Assembly (NCBI GenBank): GCA_004214175.1
Contig: SGZH01000007.1
Location: 1-40,115 of the forward strand
Length of the DNA stretch: 40,115 nt
Direction of reading: 5' to 3'
Origin: Flavobacteriales bacterium
Lineage (GTDB): Bacteria > Bacteroidota > Bacteroidia > Flavobacteriales > Flavobacteriaceae
In this document: piece after piece, positions 8,045 to 15,854 of the stretch
Layout: every line of letters starts with the position of its first letter
Numbering within the stretch: the first letter of the stretch is position 1
Notes under the pieces: model-generated
The model's input: the letters and a program-made list of their open reading frames with translations, nothing else
Databases searched by the model: none
Told to the model about the DNA's origin: nothing
Position numbers and translations under genes: made by a program

Positions 8045-9478
8045 ATGTCAATTACTATTTCAGGAGAAAAAGAATTTGAAAATATTCCTTCTACTAAGAG
8101 CAAAGCACTAAGGATTAACTTAAATGAAAATATTTATGGTTCATTCGCTGAGATTGGTGCCGGTCAAGAAACTGTAAGAAATTTCTTTAAAGCTGGTGGA
8201 GCATCTGGAACGATAGCTAAAACCATGTCTGCATATGATAAGGATTTTAGTGATTCTATTTATGGAATAGAAGAAGACAATCGATATGTTACTGAGTCTC
8301 GTGTAAAAACAATGCTTAGCCATGAGATAAATTTGATTGAACAACGACTTCCAAGGAGTAAACATCCTGATAGGTTATTTTTTTCATACGCCAATACTGT
8401 AGCTACCATTGATTTTGCAAAGAAGTTTAAAGGTCACGGATGGGTCGGTATTAAATACCAGGTAAAGCCAGACGGTGATTATAATGAAATTGTTTTGCAT
8501 ATTCGCTTTCATGAAAACGAAGCTACGCTGCAGCAGAATACCCTTGGTACGCTTGGTGTTAATCTTATCTACGGTGCATTTTACAAATTTAATGAGCCCA
8601 AGAAATTGCTTAGGTATTTATATGACCATATTGATCATGATAAAATTGAAATTGATACCATAAATTTTTCAGGACCTCAATTTAGTGATGTTGATAATCG
8701 ATTAATGAGTTTACAGTTAATTAAAAATGAAATGACTCAAGCAGTTATGTTTGGTCCTGATGGACAAAACATATTGCCTGCAGCTATATTATATAAAAAG
8801 AACATCTTAGCTTTAAGAGGAAGTTTTAGACCTGTAACAAAGGTTAATATCGATATGTTCGAAAAATCATTAGATATTTTTAAAAAAGAAAAAAAAGTCG
8901 ATGAAGATAAAACTATTGTTATTTTTGAAATTACCTTATCTAATTTGAGAGCTGAAGGAGAGATTAATGAAGAGGACTTTATGTCTCGAGCAAAATTATT
9001 ATGTTCATTAGGTCATACGGTTATGATTTCAAACTTTAAAGAATATTATAAATTAGTAGAATATTTCTCAGCTTACACAAAAAAACGTATGGGACTAGCC
9101 CTAGGAGTAAATAATATAATTGATATTTTTGATGAAAAATATTATCGCCATTTAAGTGGTGGTATTTTAGAAGCTTTTGGAAAATTATTTTTTAAAGATC
9201 TAAAAGTATATGTATACCCTATGTTAGATCCAGATACGGGAGAATACACCAATAGTAAAAACTTGAAGGTACACCCTCGGATGAAAGAACTATATAAGTT
9301 CTTTAAATACAATGGAAAGGTAGTTGATATCGAAGATTTTGATAAGGATCATCTTAATATTTTTTCACGTACTGTACTTAAAATGATAAAGAATAATGAG
9401 GATGGTTGGGAAAAACTTCTTCCAGAAGGTGTTTCTGAAATAATTAAACAAAAAGAACTTTTCGGTTATTCTAAATAA
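8045..9478 (+). CDS. Conserved protein of unknown function, about 477 residues
   Basis: This 477-residue protein resembles a set of highly conserved flavobacterial proteins that, as far as I recall, carry inconsistent database names; I cannot assign a function. It has no signal peptide or membrane helix and should be cytoplasmic. The N-terminal part holds a striking glycine- and alanine-rich block, YGSFAEIGAGQETVRNFFKA followed by GGASGTIAKTMSAYDKDFSD (about residues 31-70). This looks like a nucleotide- or cofactor-binding segment but matches no standard P-loop. The C-terminal half is mixed alpha/beta with SRAKLLCSLGHTVMISNFKEY and a LSGGILEAFGKLFFKDLKVYVYPM stretch. It has its own good promoter, is divergent from the metallo-hydrolase gene, and its stop lies 3 bases from the convergent bcp stop. 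Confidence 0.7.
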   Translation: MSITISGEKEFENIPSTKSKALRINLNENIYGSFAEIGAGQETVRNFFKAGGASGTIAKTMSAYDKDFSDSIYGIEEDNRYVTESRVKTMLSHEINLIEQRLPRSKHPDRLFFSYANTVATIDFAKKFKGHGWVGIKYQVKPDGDYNEIVLHIRFHENEATLQQNTLGTLGVNLIYGAFYKFNEPKKLLRYLYDHIDHDKIEIDTINFSGPQFSDVDNRLMSLQLIKNEMTQAVMFGPDGQNILPAAILYKKNILALRGSFRPVTKVNIDMFEKSLDIFKKEKKVDEDKTIVIFEITLSNLRAEGEINEEDFMSRAKLLCSLGHTVMISNFKEYYKLVEYFSAYTKKRMGLALGVNNIIDIFDEKYYRHLSGGILEAFGKLFFKDLKVYVYPMLDPDTGEYTNSKNLKVHPRMKELYKFFKYNGKVVDIEDFDKDHLNIFSRTVLKMIKNNEDGWEKLLPEGVSEIIKQKELFGYSK

Positions 9479-9481
9479 GAC

Positions 9482-9943
9482 TTATACGTTTTCTTCCAAT
9501 ATTTGAGAAGCATGCGACATAGTCTTTACCTTATCTATAACCCTCGTAACAAAGCCTTTTTCATCTATAAGAAAAGTTTTTCGGTGAATACCATCATATT
9601 CACGACCCATAAATTTTTTTAAGCCCCAAACTCCAAAAGCATTGATTACTTCTTTATTCTCGTCTGCTATCAAAGGAAATGGAAAATTATATTTATTTCT
9701 AAAATTAGTTTGCCTTTTTTGATTATCGGCACTAACTCCTATGAGTTCAAAACCCTTTTCTTTTAGTAACTCAAAGTTATCTCTCAAATTACAGGCTTCA
9801 ACAGTACATCCAGGAGTACTTGCTTTTGGATAAAAAAACACAACTAGCTTTCTTCCTTGGTAATCACTAAGTTGAACGGTATTTCCATCCTGATCAATCG
9901 ATTTAAAATTTGGGACCTTATCTCCTACTTTTAGTGTATTCAT
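9482..9943 (-). CDS. bcp: Thioredoxin-dependent thiol peroxidase Bcp/PrxQ
   Basis: This 153-residue protein is an atypical peroxiredoxin of the Bcp/PrxQ family, which reduces hydrogen peroxide and organic peroxides using thioredoxin. The active-site segment FYPKASTPGCTVEACNLRD contains the peroxidatic Cys46 and, five residues later, Cys51, the usual resolving cysteine of PrxQ. The length is normal for the family and the protein is cytoplasmic. It is transcribed away from nth; only 28 bases separate the two ATG codons (9943 and 9972), so control of the two genes may overlap. Confidence 0.95.
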   Translation of the reverse strand: MNTLKVGDKVPNFKSIDQDGNTVQLSDYQGRKLVVFFYPKASTPGCTVEACNLRDNFELLKEKGFELIGVSADNQKRQTNFRNKYNFPFPLIADENKEVINAFGVWGLKKFMGREYDGIHRKTFLIDEKGFVTRVIDKVKTMSHASQILEENV

Positions 9944-9971
9944 TTTTTTACTTTTGTGTAAAAATACATAA

Positions 9972-10619
9972 ATGACGAAACAAGAAAAAATAGTTTACAT
10001 AATAAATACATTAGAACGTATTTATCCTGAAACACCTATCCCACTTGATCATAAAGATCCATATACCTTATTAATTGCTGTTTTATTATCTGCACAAAGT
10101 ACCGATAAAGGAGTAAATAAAATTACCCCTATTTTGTTCAATAAAGCAGACAATCCTTATGATATGATTAAATTATCAGTAGATGAAATTAGAACTATAA
10201 TTAGGCCGGTTGGTTTATCACCAATGAAATCAAAAGGCATCTATGGATTATCAAAAATATTAATTGACAAACATCAAGGAAAAGTTCCATCTACTTTAGA
10301 AGATTTAGAGGCATTACCAGCGGTTGGTCATAAGACGGCTAGTGTAGTTTTATCTCAGGCATTTAACATCCCAACATTTCCTGTAGACACGCATATCCAT
10401 CGATTAATGTATCGTTGGGGAATGACTAATGGTAAAAATGTCGTTCAAACCGAAAAAGACGCTAAACGATTATTTCCTAAGAATTTGTGGAATAAACTAC
10501 ATTTACAAATTATATTTTATGGTAGAGAGTATTCACCTGCCAGAGGCTGGGACATCAACAAAGATATTATCACAAAAAAAATAGGAAGAAAGTCTATTCT
10601 TAAAAAATTAAACAAATAA
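9972..10619 (+). CDS. nth: Endonuclease III (base-excision DNA glycosylase/AP lyase) without the iron-sulfur cluster
   Basis: This 215-residue protein is a helix-hairpin-helix DNA glycosylase of the endonuclease III type, acting on oxidised pyrimidines and cutting abasic sites. The hairpin LPAVGHKTASVVL contains the catalytic lysine (Lys121), and the catalytic aspartate is Asp139 in FPVDTHIHRL. Canonical endonuclease III ends in a four-cysteine loop binding a [4Fe-4S] cluster; here the C-terminus reads REYSPARGWDINKDIITKK and the whole protein contains no cysteine. The protein is otherwise full length, so cluster loss is a property of this lineage rather than a truncation. A -7-like TACTTTTG at 9949-9956 precedes the start. 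A strong hairpin follows the stop at 10622-10646. Confidence 0.9.
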   Translation: MTKQEKIVYIINTLERIYPETPIPLDHKDPYTLLIAVLLSAQSTDKGVNKITPILFNKADNPYDMIKLSVDEIRTIIRPVGLSPMKSKGIYGLSKILIDKHQGKVPSTLEDLEALPAVGHKTASVVLSQAFNIPTFPVDTHIHRLMYRWGMTNGKNVVQTEKDAKRLFPKNLWNKLHLQIIFYGREYSPARGWDINKDIITKKIGRKSILKKLNK

Positions 10620-10621
10620 AA

Positions 10622-10646
10622 AAAACCTCGAAAAATTCGAGGTTTT
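10622..10646. terminator. Intrinsic terminator, probably bidirectional, between nth and the small minus-strand gene
   Basis: A perfect 11-bp stem, AAAACCTCGAA (10622-10632) pairing with TTCGAGGTTTT (10636-10646), has a 3-base loop. The A and T runs are part of the stem, so it can serve nth on the plus strand and the small gene ending at 10654 on the minus strand. Confidence 0.85.
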
Positions 10647-10653
10647 ACAAAGT

Positions 10654-10806
10654 TTAGTTTAGAAGTGCTTCAAACTTCAATTTATTATAATCTATAACAC
10701 TTAAAGCCTTTGAGTAATTGAGAAGAAATCTAACTGTTTCTTCTTTTGGAACTAGGTTTTCATTCACGTGTTCCGAACGTGAAATTCCAGAGTACATTTT
10801 TTGCAT
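10654..10806 (-). CDS. Conserved small protein, 50 residues
   Basis: Reading the minus strand from the ATG at 10806 gives a 50-residue protein, MQKMYSGISRSEHVNENLVP at the start and SKALSVIDYNKLKFEALLN at the end, stopping with TAA at 10654. I recall close relatives of this short sequence in other Flavobacteriaceae; combined with its position between a sigma-factor gene and a terminator, this supports a real gene. A second start at MYS (10797) would give 47 residues. It is soluble, mixed in charge and predicted helical in its second half; the function is unknown. It begins 58 bases after the stop of the ECF sigma-factor gene on the same strand and is probably cotranscribed with it. Confidence 0.7.
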   Translation of the reverse strand: MQKMYSGISRSEHVNENLVPKEETVRFLLNYSKALSVIDYNKLKFEALLN

Positions 10807-10864
10807 ATAATAAGTATTTCAAGGTTATCTTTTTTTATAACGCATCGAAATATTTATTATTGTA

Positions 10865-11449
10865 TTAATTTGTCAACACAATGTTATGTTTATCAATAAC
10901 CTTACGAAGGTTGATTAATGCATATCGCATTCTGCCAAGTGCCGTATTAATACTAACACCTGTTTTTTCACTAATATCTTTAAAACTCATTTCCTTGTAA
11001 ATACGCATTAATAGTACTTCTTTTTGATCGTCGGGCAACTCTTCTATGATTTTTTTTAAATCACCTTCTACCTGTTTTTTAATCATTGATTTTTCAGCAT
11101 TTAAAGAGCCATCATGAAGTACTGAAAAAATATTAAAATCAGTATTGTTTTCAAACTTTGGCATTCGATTGTTTTTTCTGAAATGATCGATAACTAAATT
11201 ATGTGATATCCGCATTACCCAGGGAATAAATTTTCCTTCCTCATTATAGGCACCTCTTTTTAAAGTTTTAATAACTTTAATAAAAGTGTCTTGAAAAATA
11301 TCCTCAGAAATATCTCTATCAAAAACTTTTGAATATATAAAACTATATATTTTTTGTTTGTGGCGGGTAATTAATTTGCTGATTGCTTGTTCGTTACCTT
11401 TCATATAGGCACTAACCAATTGTGCATCTGTAGATTCTTTTTTTATCAT
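10865..11449 (-). CDS. ECF-type RNA polymerase sigma factor
   Basis: This 194-residue protein is a sigma-70 family factor of the ECF group. Region 2 is at about residues 20-80 (HKQKIYSFIYSKVFDRDISE, then DIFQDTFIKVI) and binds RNA polymerase core and the -10 region. Region 4 is at about 130-185 (LPDDQKEVLLMRIYKEMSFK, then SINTALGRMRYAL) and contains the helix-turn-helix for the -35 region. I chose the ATG at 11449. The frame extends to an ATG at 11479, but a -7-like sequence (minus-strand TATGTTTTG, 11480-11472) overlaps that upstream codon, and the family usually begins MIKKESTDAQLV. No anti-sigma gene is adjacent; the only companion is the 50-residue gene downstream. Confidence 0.88.
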   Translation of the reverse strand: MIKKESTDAQLVSAYMKGNEQAISKLITRHKQKIYSFIYSKVFDRDISEDIFQDTFIKVIKTLKRGAYNEEGKFIPWVMRISHNLVIDHFRKNNRMPKFENNTDFNIFSVLHDGSLNAEKSMIKKQVEGDLKKIIEELPDDQKEVLLMRIYKEMSFKDISEKTGVSINTALGRMRYALINLRKVIDKHNIVLTN

Positions 11450-11669
11450 AACAGTACTTTTAAATAGTTTACAAAACATACACTTACGTATGAATGTTGA
11501 ATTCTAAATTTTATTTAAAAAAGTAATATTATGCTATAGGCAAAAAAGATTTTATAGTTATTTTCTGGGGTAAATATAATAACAATCAATTAACAAATGC
11601 AAAAAAAAACAACTATTTTCAATAAAAAAACATTAATGAACCTTATTATAAATCTCAAATTGTAATTCT

Positions 11670-11677
11670 TATCTTTG
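11670..11677 (+). promoter_or_regulatory. Putative -7 element of the uvrA promoter
   Basis: TATCTTTG (TAnnTTTG consensus) lies 31 bases before the uvrA start. No TTG is visible at the right distance upstream. The rest of the 259-base gap between the sigma-factor and uvrA genes (11450-11708) is very A+T-rich and I see nothing else in it. Confidence 0.45.
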
Positions 11678-11708
11678 CAAAATTCATTACAAAACATTAA
11701 AATAAAAC

Positions 11709-14486
11709 TTGAGTATTGATTCCATAAATAATAAAAAAAATATAGTAATCCAAGGAGCTAAACTTCACAATCTAAAGAATATTTCTGTGGTTATTCCTAG
11801 AAACAAACTGGTTGTGATTACTGGTTTATCTGGAAGTGGAAAATCAAGTTTAGCTTTTGACACCTTATATGCAGAGGGGCAGCGACGTTATGTAGAAAGT
11901 TTATCTTCCTATGCAAGACAATTTTTAGGGCGGCTTAACAAGCCTAAAGTAGACTCTATTAAAGGGATTTCTCCTGCAATTGCAATCGAACAAAAGGTAA
12001 ATTCAACAAATCCACGTTCAACTGTCGGAACAACAACTGAAATTTACGATTATCTAAAGTTATTGTATACTCGAATTGGTAAAACCATATCTCCAATTTC
12101 AGGAAAAGAAGTAAAAAAAGATACTGTTACCGATGTTATTAATTTCATAAAGAAATTTAAAGAAGGTGAAAAACTACTGTTACTTGCTCCTATCATTTTA
12201 GAAAAAGGGCGAACCTTAGAAAACAAATTACTTGCGCTATTACAACAAGGATATGCCCGAATTAAATATGATGATTGCATTGTTCGACTCGACGATTTAA
12301 AGGGAAAAAAGTTGCCAAAAGAGGTCTATTTAGTTATAGATCGTGTTATTACTAAAAATGATGAAGATTTTATAAATAGATTGGCAGACGCCGTAGAGAT
12401 TGCTTTTTTTGAAGGAAAAGGTGAACTTTACATTGAAAATATTTCCAATTCTTCTTTAACGATATTTAATAACCGTTTTGAAGCAGATGGAATTTCATTT
12501 TTAAGTCCAAACATCCATTTATTTAGTTTTAACAATCCTTACGGAGCTTGTAAAGCTTGTGAAGGTTATGGAGATGTTATTGGTATTGATAGTGATTTAG
12601 TAGTTCCTAATACCGCATTATCTGTTTTTGAAAATGCTATTTTTCCATGGAGAGGTGAATCTATGAGTTGGTATCGAGACCAACTCGTAAATGCAGCCTA
12701 TAAATTTGATTTCCCTATCCACAAACCTTGGTTTGAATTATCTGAAAGTCAAAAGTTATTGGTTTGGGAAGGAAATGAACACTTCAGAGGATTAAATGAT
12801 TTTTTTGAAGAATTGACCTCTAAAAGCTATAAGATTCAGAACCGAGTAATGCTCTCCAGGTATCGTGGTAAAACCATATGCAATACTTGCAAAGGAAAAC
12901 GATTAAGAAAAGAAGCAGCTTACGTAAAAATTAACGGGACTTCCTTACAGGAATTAGTTGAATTACCGCTTGATAAAGTAACCAATTTCTTTAAGCGTCT
13001 TCAACTTAATAAGTACGATAAAAAGATTGCTAAAAGACTTTTAATTGAGATTAACAATCGATTGGAATTTTTAAATAAAGTTGGATTGAATTATTTAACG
13101 CTTAATCGAAAATCCAATACGTTGTCTGGTGGCGAATCTCAACGAATTAATCTAGCAACTTCATTAGGTAGTAGTTTAGTAGGTTCTATGTACATCCTGG
13201 ATGAACCAAGTATTGGATTACATCCAAAAGATACGGAACGCCTTATTGAAGTATTAAAATCTTTAAGAGATTTAGGCAATACCGTTATTGTTGTAGAGCA
13301 TGATGAAGACATTATGAAAGCAGCTGATGAAATTATTGATATAGGGCCAGAAGCTGGGAGTTTTGGAGGTGAGGTAGTAGCAACAGGATCTTTTAAAAAA
13401 TTATTAAAATCAAATTCATTAACAGCTCAATATTTAAACGGAACTCTTTCTATTAAAATCCCAGCAGAAAGAAGAACTTCAAAAAATAGTATCCAATTAA
13501 TTGGTGCTAGACATCATAATTTAAAAAATATTGATGTTCAATTTCCTTTAGGTTGTTTTACAGCAATTACCGGAGTTTCTGGTAGTGGAAAAAGTACCTT
13601 GGTAAAAAAAATATTATATCCTGCTTTTTTAAAAGAAGTTGGTGGATATGGTGAAAAGCCTGGACAATTTAGCAAATTAGAGGGAAATTTTTCAAGTATT
13701 AAAAATGTAGAATTTGTAAATCAAAATCCCATTGGGCGTTCTAGTAGATCGAATCCTGTAACTTACATCAAAGCATACGACGATATTAGAAGTTTATTTT
13801 CAAAACAAAAATTATCAGACATTAGAGGGTATAAACCCAAACATTTTTCGTTCAACGTTGATGGTGGTCGTTGTGAAAAATGCAAAGGGGAAGGTGAAGT
13901 TACTATTGAAATGCAATTTATGGCAGATGTTCATTTAGAATGTGATACCTGTAAAGGAAAACGATTTAAAAAAGAAGTATTAGAAGTTCAGTTTCAGAAA
14001 AAAAATATCCACGACATACTAAATATGACGGTAGAGGATGCTATCTATTTTTTTAACACCAATGGAGAAACTAAAATCACTAATAAGTTAAAGCCCCTTC
14101 AAGATGTTGGTTTGGGTTACGTTCAATTAGGACAAAGTTCATCTACCCTTTCAGGTGGAGAAGCACAACGTATAAAATTAGCATCCTTCTTAATAAAAGG
14201 AACTACTAAAGAAAAGACTCTTTTTATATTTGATGAGCCAACAACAGGTTTACATTTTCACGATATTAATAAATTATTAAAATCTTTTTATGCATTGTTA
14301 GATAAGGGTCACACCCTAATTGTAGTAGAACACAATATGGACTTAATTAAATGTGCTGACCATGTCATTGATTTAGGAATCGATGGTGGTGAAAAAGGTG
14401 GTGACTTGATTGCTCAAGGAACTCCAGAAGAGATCGCTAAAAACAAAAAATCTTATACTGCTGCTTTTCTATTTGATAAAATATAG
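11709..14486 (+). CDS. uvrA: Excinuclease ABC subunit A
   Basis: This 925-residue protein is UvrA, the damage-recognition ATPase of nucleotide excision repair, acting as a dimer with UvrB on DNA. It has two ABC modules: Walker [10 protein letters not shown] at residues 39-47 with the signature [12 protein letters not shown], and a second Walker [10 protein letters not shown] with [12 protein letters not shown]. The zinc-binding pairs CKACEGYG / CNTCKGKR in the first half and CEKCKGEG / CDTCKGKRF in the second are intact. Length is normal for the phylum. No ATG exists before the conserved N-terminus, so translation must start at the TTG at 11709. Flavobacteria often carry more than one UvrA; which copy this is cannot be told from the window. 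Confidence 0.95.
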   Translation: MSIDSINNKKNIVIQGAKLHNLKNISVVIPRNKLVVITGLSGSGKSSLAFDTLYAEGQRRYVESLSSYARQFLGRLNKPKVDSIKGISPAIAIEQKVNSTNPRSTVGTTTEIYDYLKLLYTRIGKTISPISGKEVKKDTVTDVINFIKKFKEGEKLLLLAPIILEKGRTLENKLLALLQQGYARIKYDDCIVRLDDLKGKKLPKEVYLVIDRVITKNDEDFINRLADAVEIAFFEGKGELYIENISNSSLTIFNNRFEADGISFLSPNIHLFSFNNPYGACKACEGYGDVIGIDSDLVVPNTALSVFENAIFPWRGESMSWYRDQLVNAAYKFDFPIHKPWFELSESQKLLVWEGNEHFRGLNDFFEELTSKSYKIQNRVMLSRYRGKTICNTCKGKRLRKEAAYVKINGTSLQELVELPLDKVTNFFKRLQLNKYDKKIAKRLLIEINNRLEFLNKVGLNYLTLNRKSNTLSGGESQRINLATSLGSSLVGSMYILDEPSIGLHPKDTERLIEVLKSLRDLGNTVIVVEHDEDIMKAADEIIDIGPEAGSFGGEVVATGSFKKLLKSNSLTAQYLNGTLSIKIPAERRTSKNSIQLIGARHHNLKNIDVQFPLGCFTAITGVSGSGKSTLVKKILYPAFLKEVGGYGEKPGQFSKLEGNFSSIKNVEFVNQNPIGRSSRSNPVTYIKAYDDIRSLFSKQKLSDIRGYKPKHFSFNVDGGRCEKCKGEGEVTIEMQFMADVHLECDTCKGKRFKKEVLEVQFQKKNIHDILNMTVEDAIYFFNTNGETKITNKLKPLQDVGLGYVQLGQSSSTLSGGEAQRIKLASFLIKGTTKEKTLFIFDEPTTGLHFHDINKLLKSFYALLDKGHTLIVVEHNMDLIKCADHVIDLGIDGGEKGGDLIAQGTPEEIAKNKKSYTAAFLFDKI

Positions 14487-14592
14487 ATTTTATTTCAGGA
14501 TTTTTATTTTAAAAAGTTTTCAGTTTTAAAAACACATAAAAATTATGACGATTATTGTTAAATAAATCATAAATATATTTTTAAATATTTTA

Positions 14593-14607
14593 TGGCACGA
14601 TGATTGA
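14593..14607 (+). promoter_or_regulatory. Sigma-54-type (-24/-12) promoter, upstream copy
   Basis: TGGCACG at 14593-14599 is followed after 4 bases by TTGA (14604-14607). The GG at 14594-14595 and the GA at 14606-14607 are separated by exactly 10 bases, the spacing required for RpoN. The -12 element is GA rather than GC. Transcription would start near 14619. No gene begins soon after; a hairpin follows at 14659-14691. Confidence 0.6.
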
Positions 14608-14618
14608 AACATGATTTG

Positions 14619-14692
14619 TGTAATATATTTTATTAATAAGTTTGAGTTGATTTGTTTTAAAATCCGTCTTTTAGTTAAAAAGACGGATTTTA
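14619..14692 (+). ncRNA. Candidate small RNA between a sigma-54 promoter and a terminator hairpin
   Basis: A transcript starting from the promoter at 14593 and ending at the hairpin at 14659-14691 would be about 75 nucleotides, with an unstructured U-rich 5' half and a strong 3' stem-loop, the usual shape of a bacterial small RNA. No convincing open reading frame lies inside. This is a prediction from promoter plus terminator only; the promoter could instead produce a longer leader for the gene at 14820. Confidence 0.35.
14659..14691 (+). terminator. Strong hairpin in the uvrA to 14820 gap
   Basis: A perfect 14-bp inverted repeat, AAAATCCGTCTTTT (14659-14672) and AAAAGACGGATTTT (14678-14691), has a 5-base loop, with the U-run supplied by the stem. 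It could terminate uvrA read-through, the candidate small RNA, or both. Confidence 0.75.
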
Positions 14693-14770
14693 TGTTTTAG
14701 AATAACTCCTTTTTTATGAAAGCAAACAATATCATCTTTTTTCATGTTGTATATCAGTACTTTACAAATG

Positions 14771-14785
14771 TGGCACGGTCGTTGG
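14771..14785 (+). promoter_or_regulatory. Sigma-54-type (-24/-12) promoter of the gene at 14820
   Basis: TGGCACG at 14771-14777, 4 bases, then TTGG (14782-14785). The GG at 14772-14773 and the GG at 14784-14785 are 10 bases apart, fitting RpoN spacing; the -12 dinucleotide is GG instead of GC. Predicted start near 14797 gives a leader of about 23 bases before the ATG at 14820. The -24 half is the same seven bases as in the upstream copy 178 bases away, which supports both. Confidence 0.65.
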
Positions 14786-14819
14786 TACTATACTGATAGA
14801 AACTTTAAAAACAAGTATT

Positions 14820-15797
14820 ATGAAAAAAGCAATCACACTATCCATTGGAATCTTTATTATTAGTTTTTCTTCTTTGATTGCTTCTAAAACAGAGACCACA
14901 AAAAATAACTTAAATCCAAATTTTACAAATTATGGTAATTCCTATATTTTTACGGTTCAAAATGTTGAGTTTTCAGTTTTTCCAGATGGCCAATTCGATT
15001 TCAGTTATTTAGGAAATAATTCTCCAAACATCAACATTAGTTATAACGCTGGTTATAATTATGAGATGTATGTTCAGTTCGACATGTATGGGGGCGTTAT
15101 TCAAATAGAAAATGTACCTATTTATTATGATGAATTTGGTAGAGTTTCACAAGTAGGTCCTATAAATATATACTATACTAGAAATCGAATTACAAGAATT
15201 GGAGGGCTTTATATCCATTATAACCGTTATGGATATTATGCCTATAGTTCTGGCTTTATAAATGCCTTTAATTATTATTACACCTACAGACCTTGGCATT
15301 CGTATTATGTTAGACCTTCCTATATTAACTGTTTAGTATATAATTATCCGTATAGAAGGAATTATGTACCCAAACGCTACAGCTATACAGTTCACCATAA
15401 TTATTATAGAAATAGAGGTAGAAACAATAATAACTATGCAAATGGTAGAAGAAATTTTCATCGTCCTGGTAGTTATAGACACTATAAAGGTGGACGGTAT
15501 GAAGTAAATAAAAATTATCAGTCATCGCAAAGAAGGGCTCCTATAGCTGTTGTATCTAAACCGATTATAAATAGAACTAGAAGACCAAATAGAGCTAATT
15601 ATGTAGGATTTAGAGATAATAGAAATACAACATCAAATGTTAGGGAGGTTTCATCTCAAAGAAATACAAATACTCAAAACCGAACAAATAGGTATTCTAG
15701 TTCTAAGACTTCAAATATAGTTTCGATTACCAAAAGGAGGGGTCAACTAGTAAATAGTAATGCTACTATGTCAAGAAAAAGAAGTAGAGGACTATAA
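14820..15797 (+). CDS. Secreted Tyr/Arg/Asn-rich protein, probably sigma-54-controlled
   Basis: This 325-residue protein has an N-terminal signal peptide (MKKAITLSIGIFIISFSSLI, cleavage around residue 21). Residues about 30-130 form a beta-rich repeat-like domain (YIFTVQNVEFSVFPDGQFDF, later VPIYYDEFGRVSQVGPINIY and GGLYIHYNRYGYYAY). From about 135 to the end the protein is low-complexity, dominated by Tyr, Arg, Asn and Ser. I recall similar proteins in other Flavobacteriia without a known function. It should be exported to the periplasm or surface, and the basic aromatic tail suggests binding to a polyanion or to the envelope, which is inference. Its promoter region carries a -24/-12 element and lacks a clear TAnnTTTG, suggesting stress- or activator-dependent expression. 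A terminator follows. Confidence 0.75.
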   Translation: MKKAITLSIGIFIISFSSLIASKTETTKNNLNPNFTNYGNSYIFTVQNVEFSVFPDGQFDFSYLGNNSPNINISYNAGYNYEMYVQFDMYGGVIQIENVPIYYDEFGRVSQVGPINIYYTRNRITRIGGLYIHYNRYGYYAYSSGFINAFNYYYTYRPWHSYYVRPSYINCLVYNYPYRRNYVPKRYSYTVHHNYYRNRGRNNNNYANGRRNFHRPGSYRHYKGGRYEVNKNYQSSQRRAPIAVVSKPIINRTRRPNRANYVGFRDNRNTTSNVREVSSQRNTNTQNRTNRYSSSKTSNIVSITKRRGQLVNSNATMSRKRSRGL

Positions 15798-15809
15798 TAA
15801 AGACAGTGA

Positions 15810-15853
15810 AAAAAATCCTCTGATGGGCTTCAACTCATTTAAGAGGATTTTTT
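15810..15853. terminator. Bidirectional terminator between convergent genes
   Basis: AAAAAATCCTCT (15810-15821) pairs with AGAGGATTTTTT (15842-15853), with a 20-base loop containing a small ATG/CAT pairing. A-run and T-run flanks suit termination of the gene ending at 15797 and of the minus-strand glycosyltransferase gene ending at 15855. Confidence 0.8.
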
Positions 15854-15854
15854 T

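Noticed and set aside
7972-8103. N-terminal extension of the metallo-hydrolase to an ATG at 8103
   Set aside because: The extra residues are not part of the fold and the extension would overlap the start and promoter of the opposite gene.
14716-14796. 26-codon reading frame starting ATGAAAGCAAAC between the hairpin and the second sigma-54 promoter
   Set aside because: It runs straight through the -24/-12 element, has no plausible start context and an unremarkable sequence, so it is probably chance.
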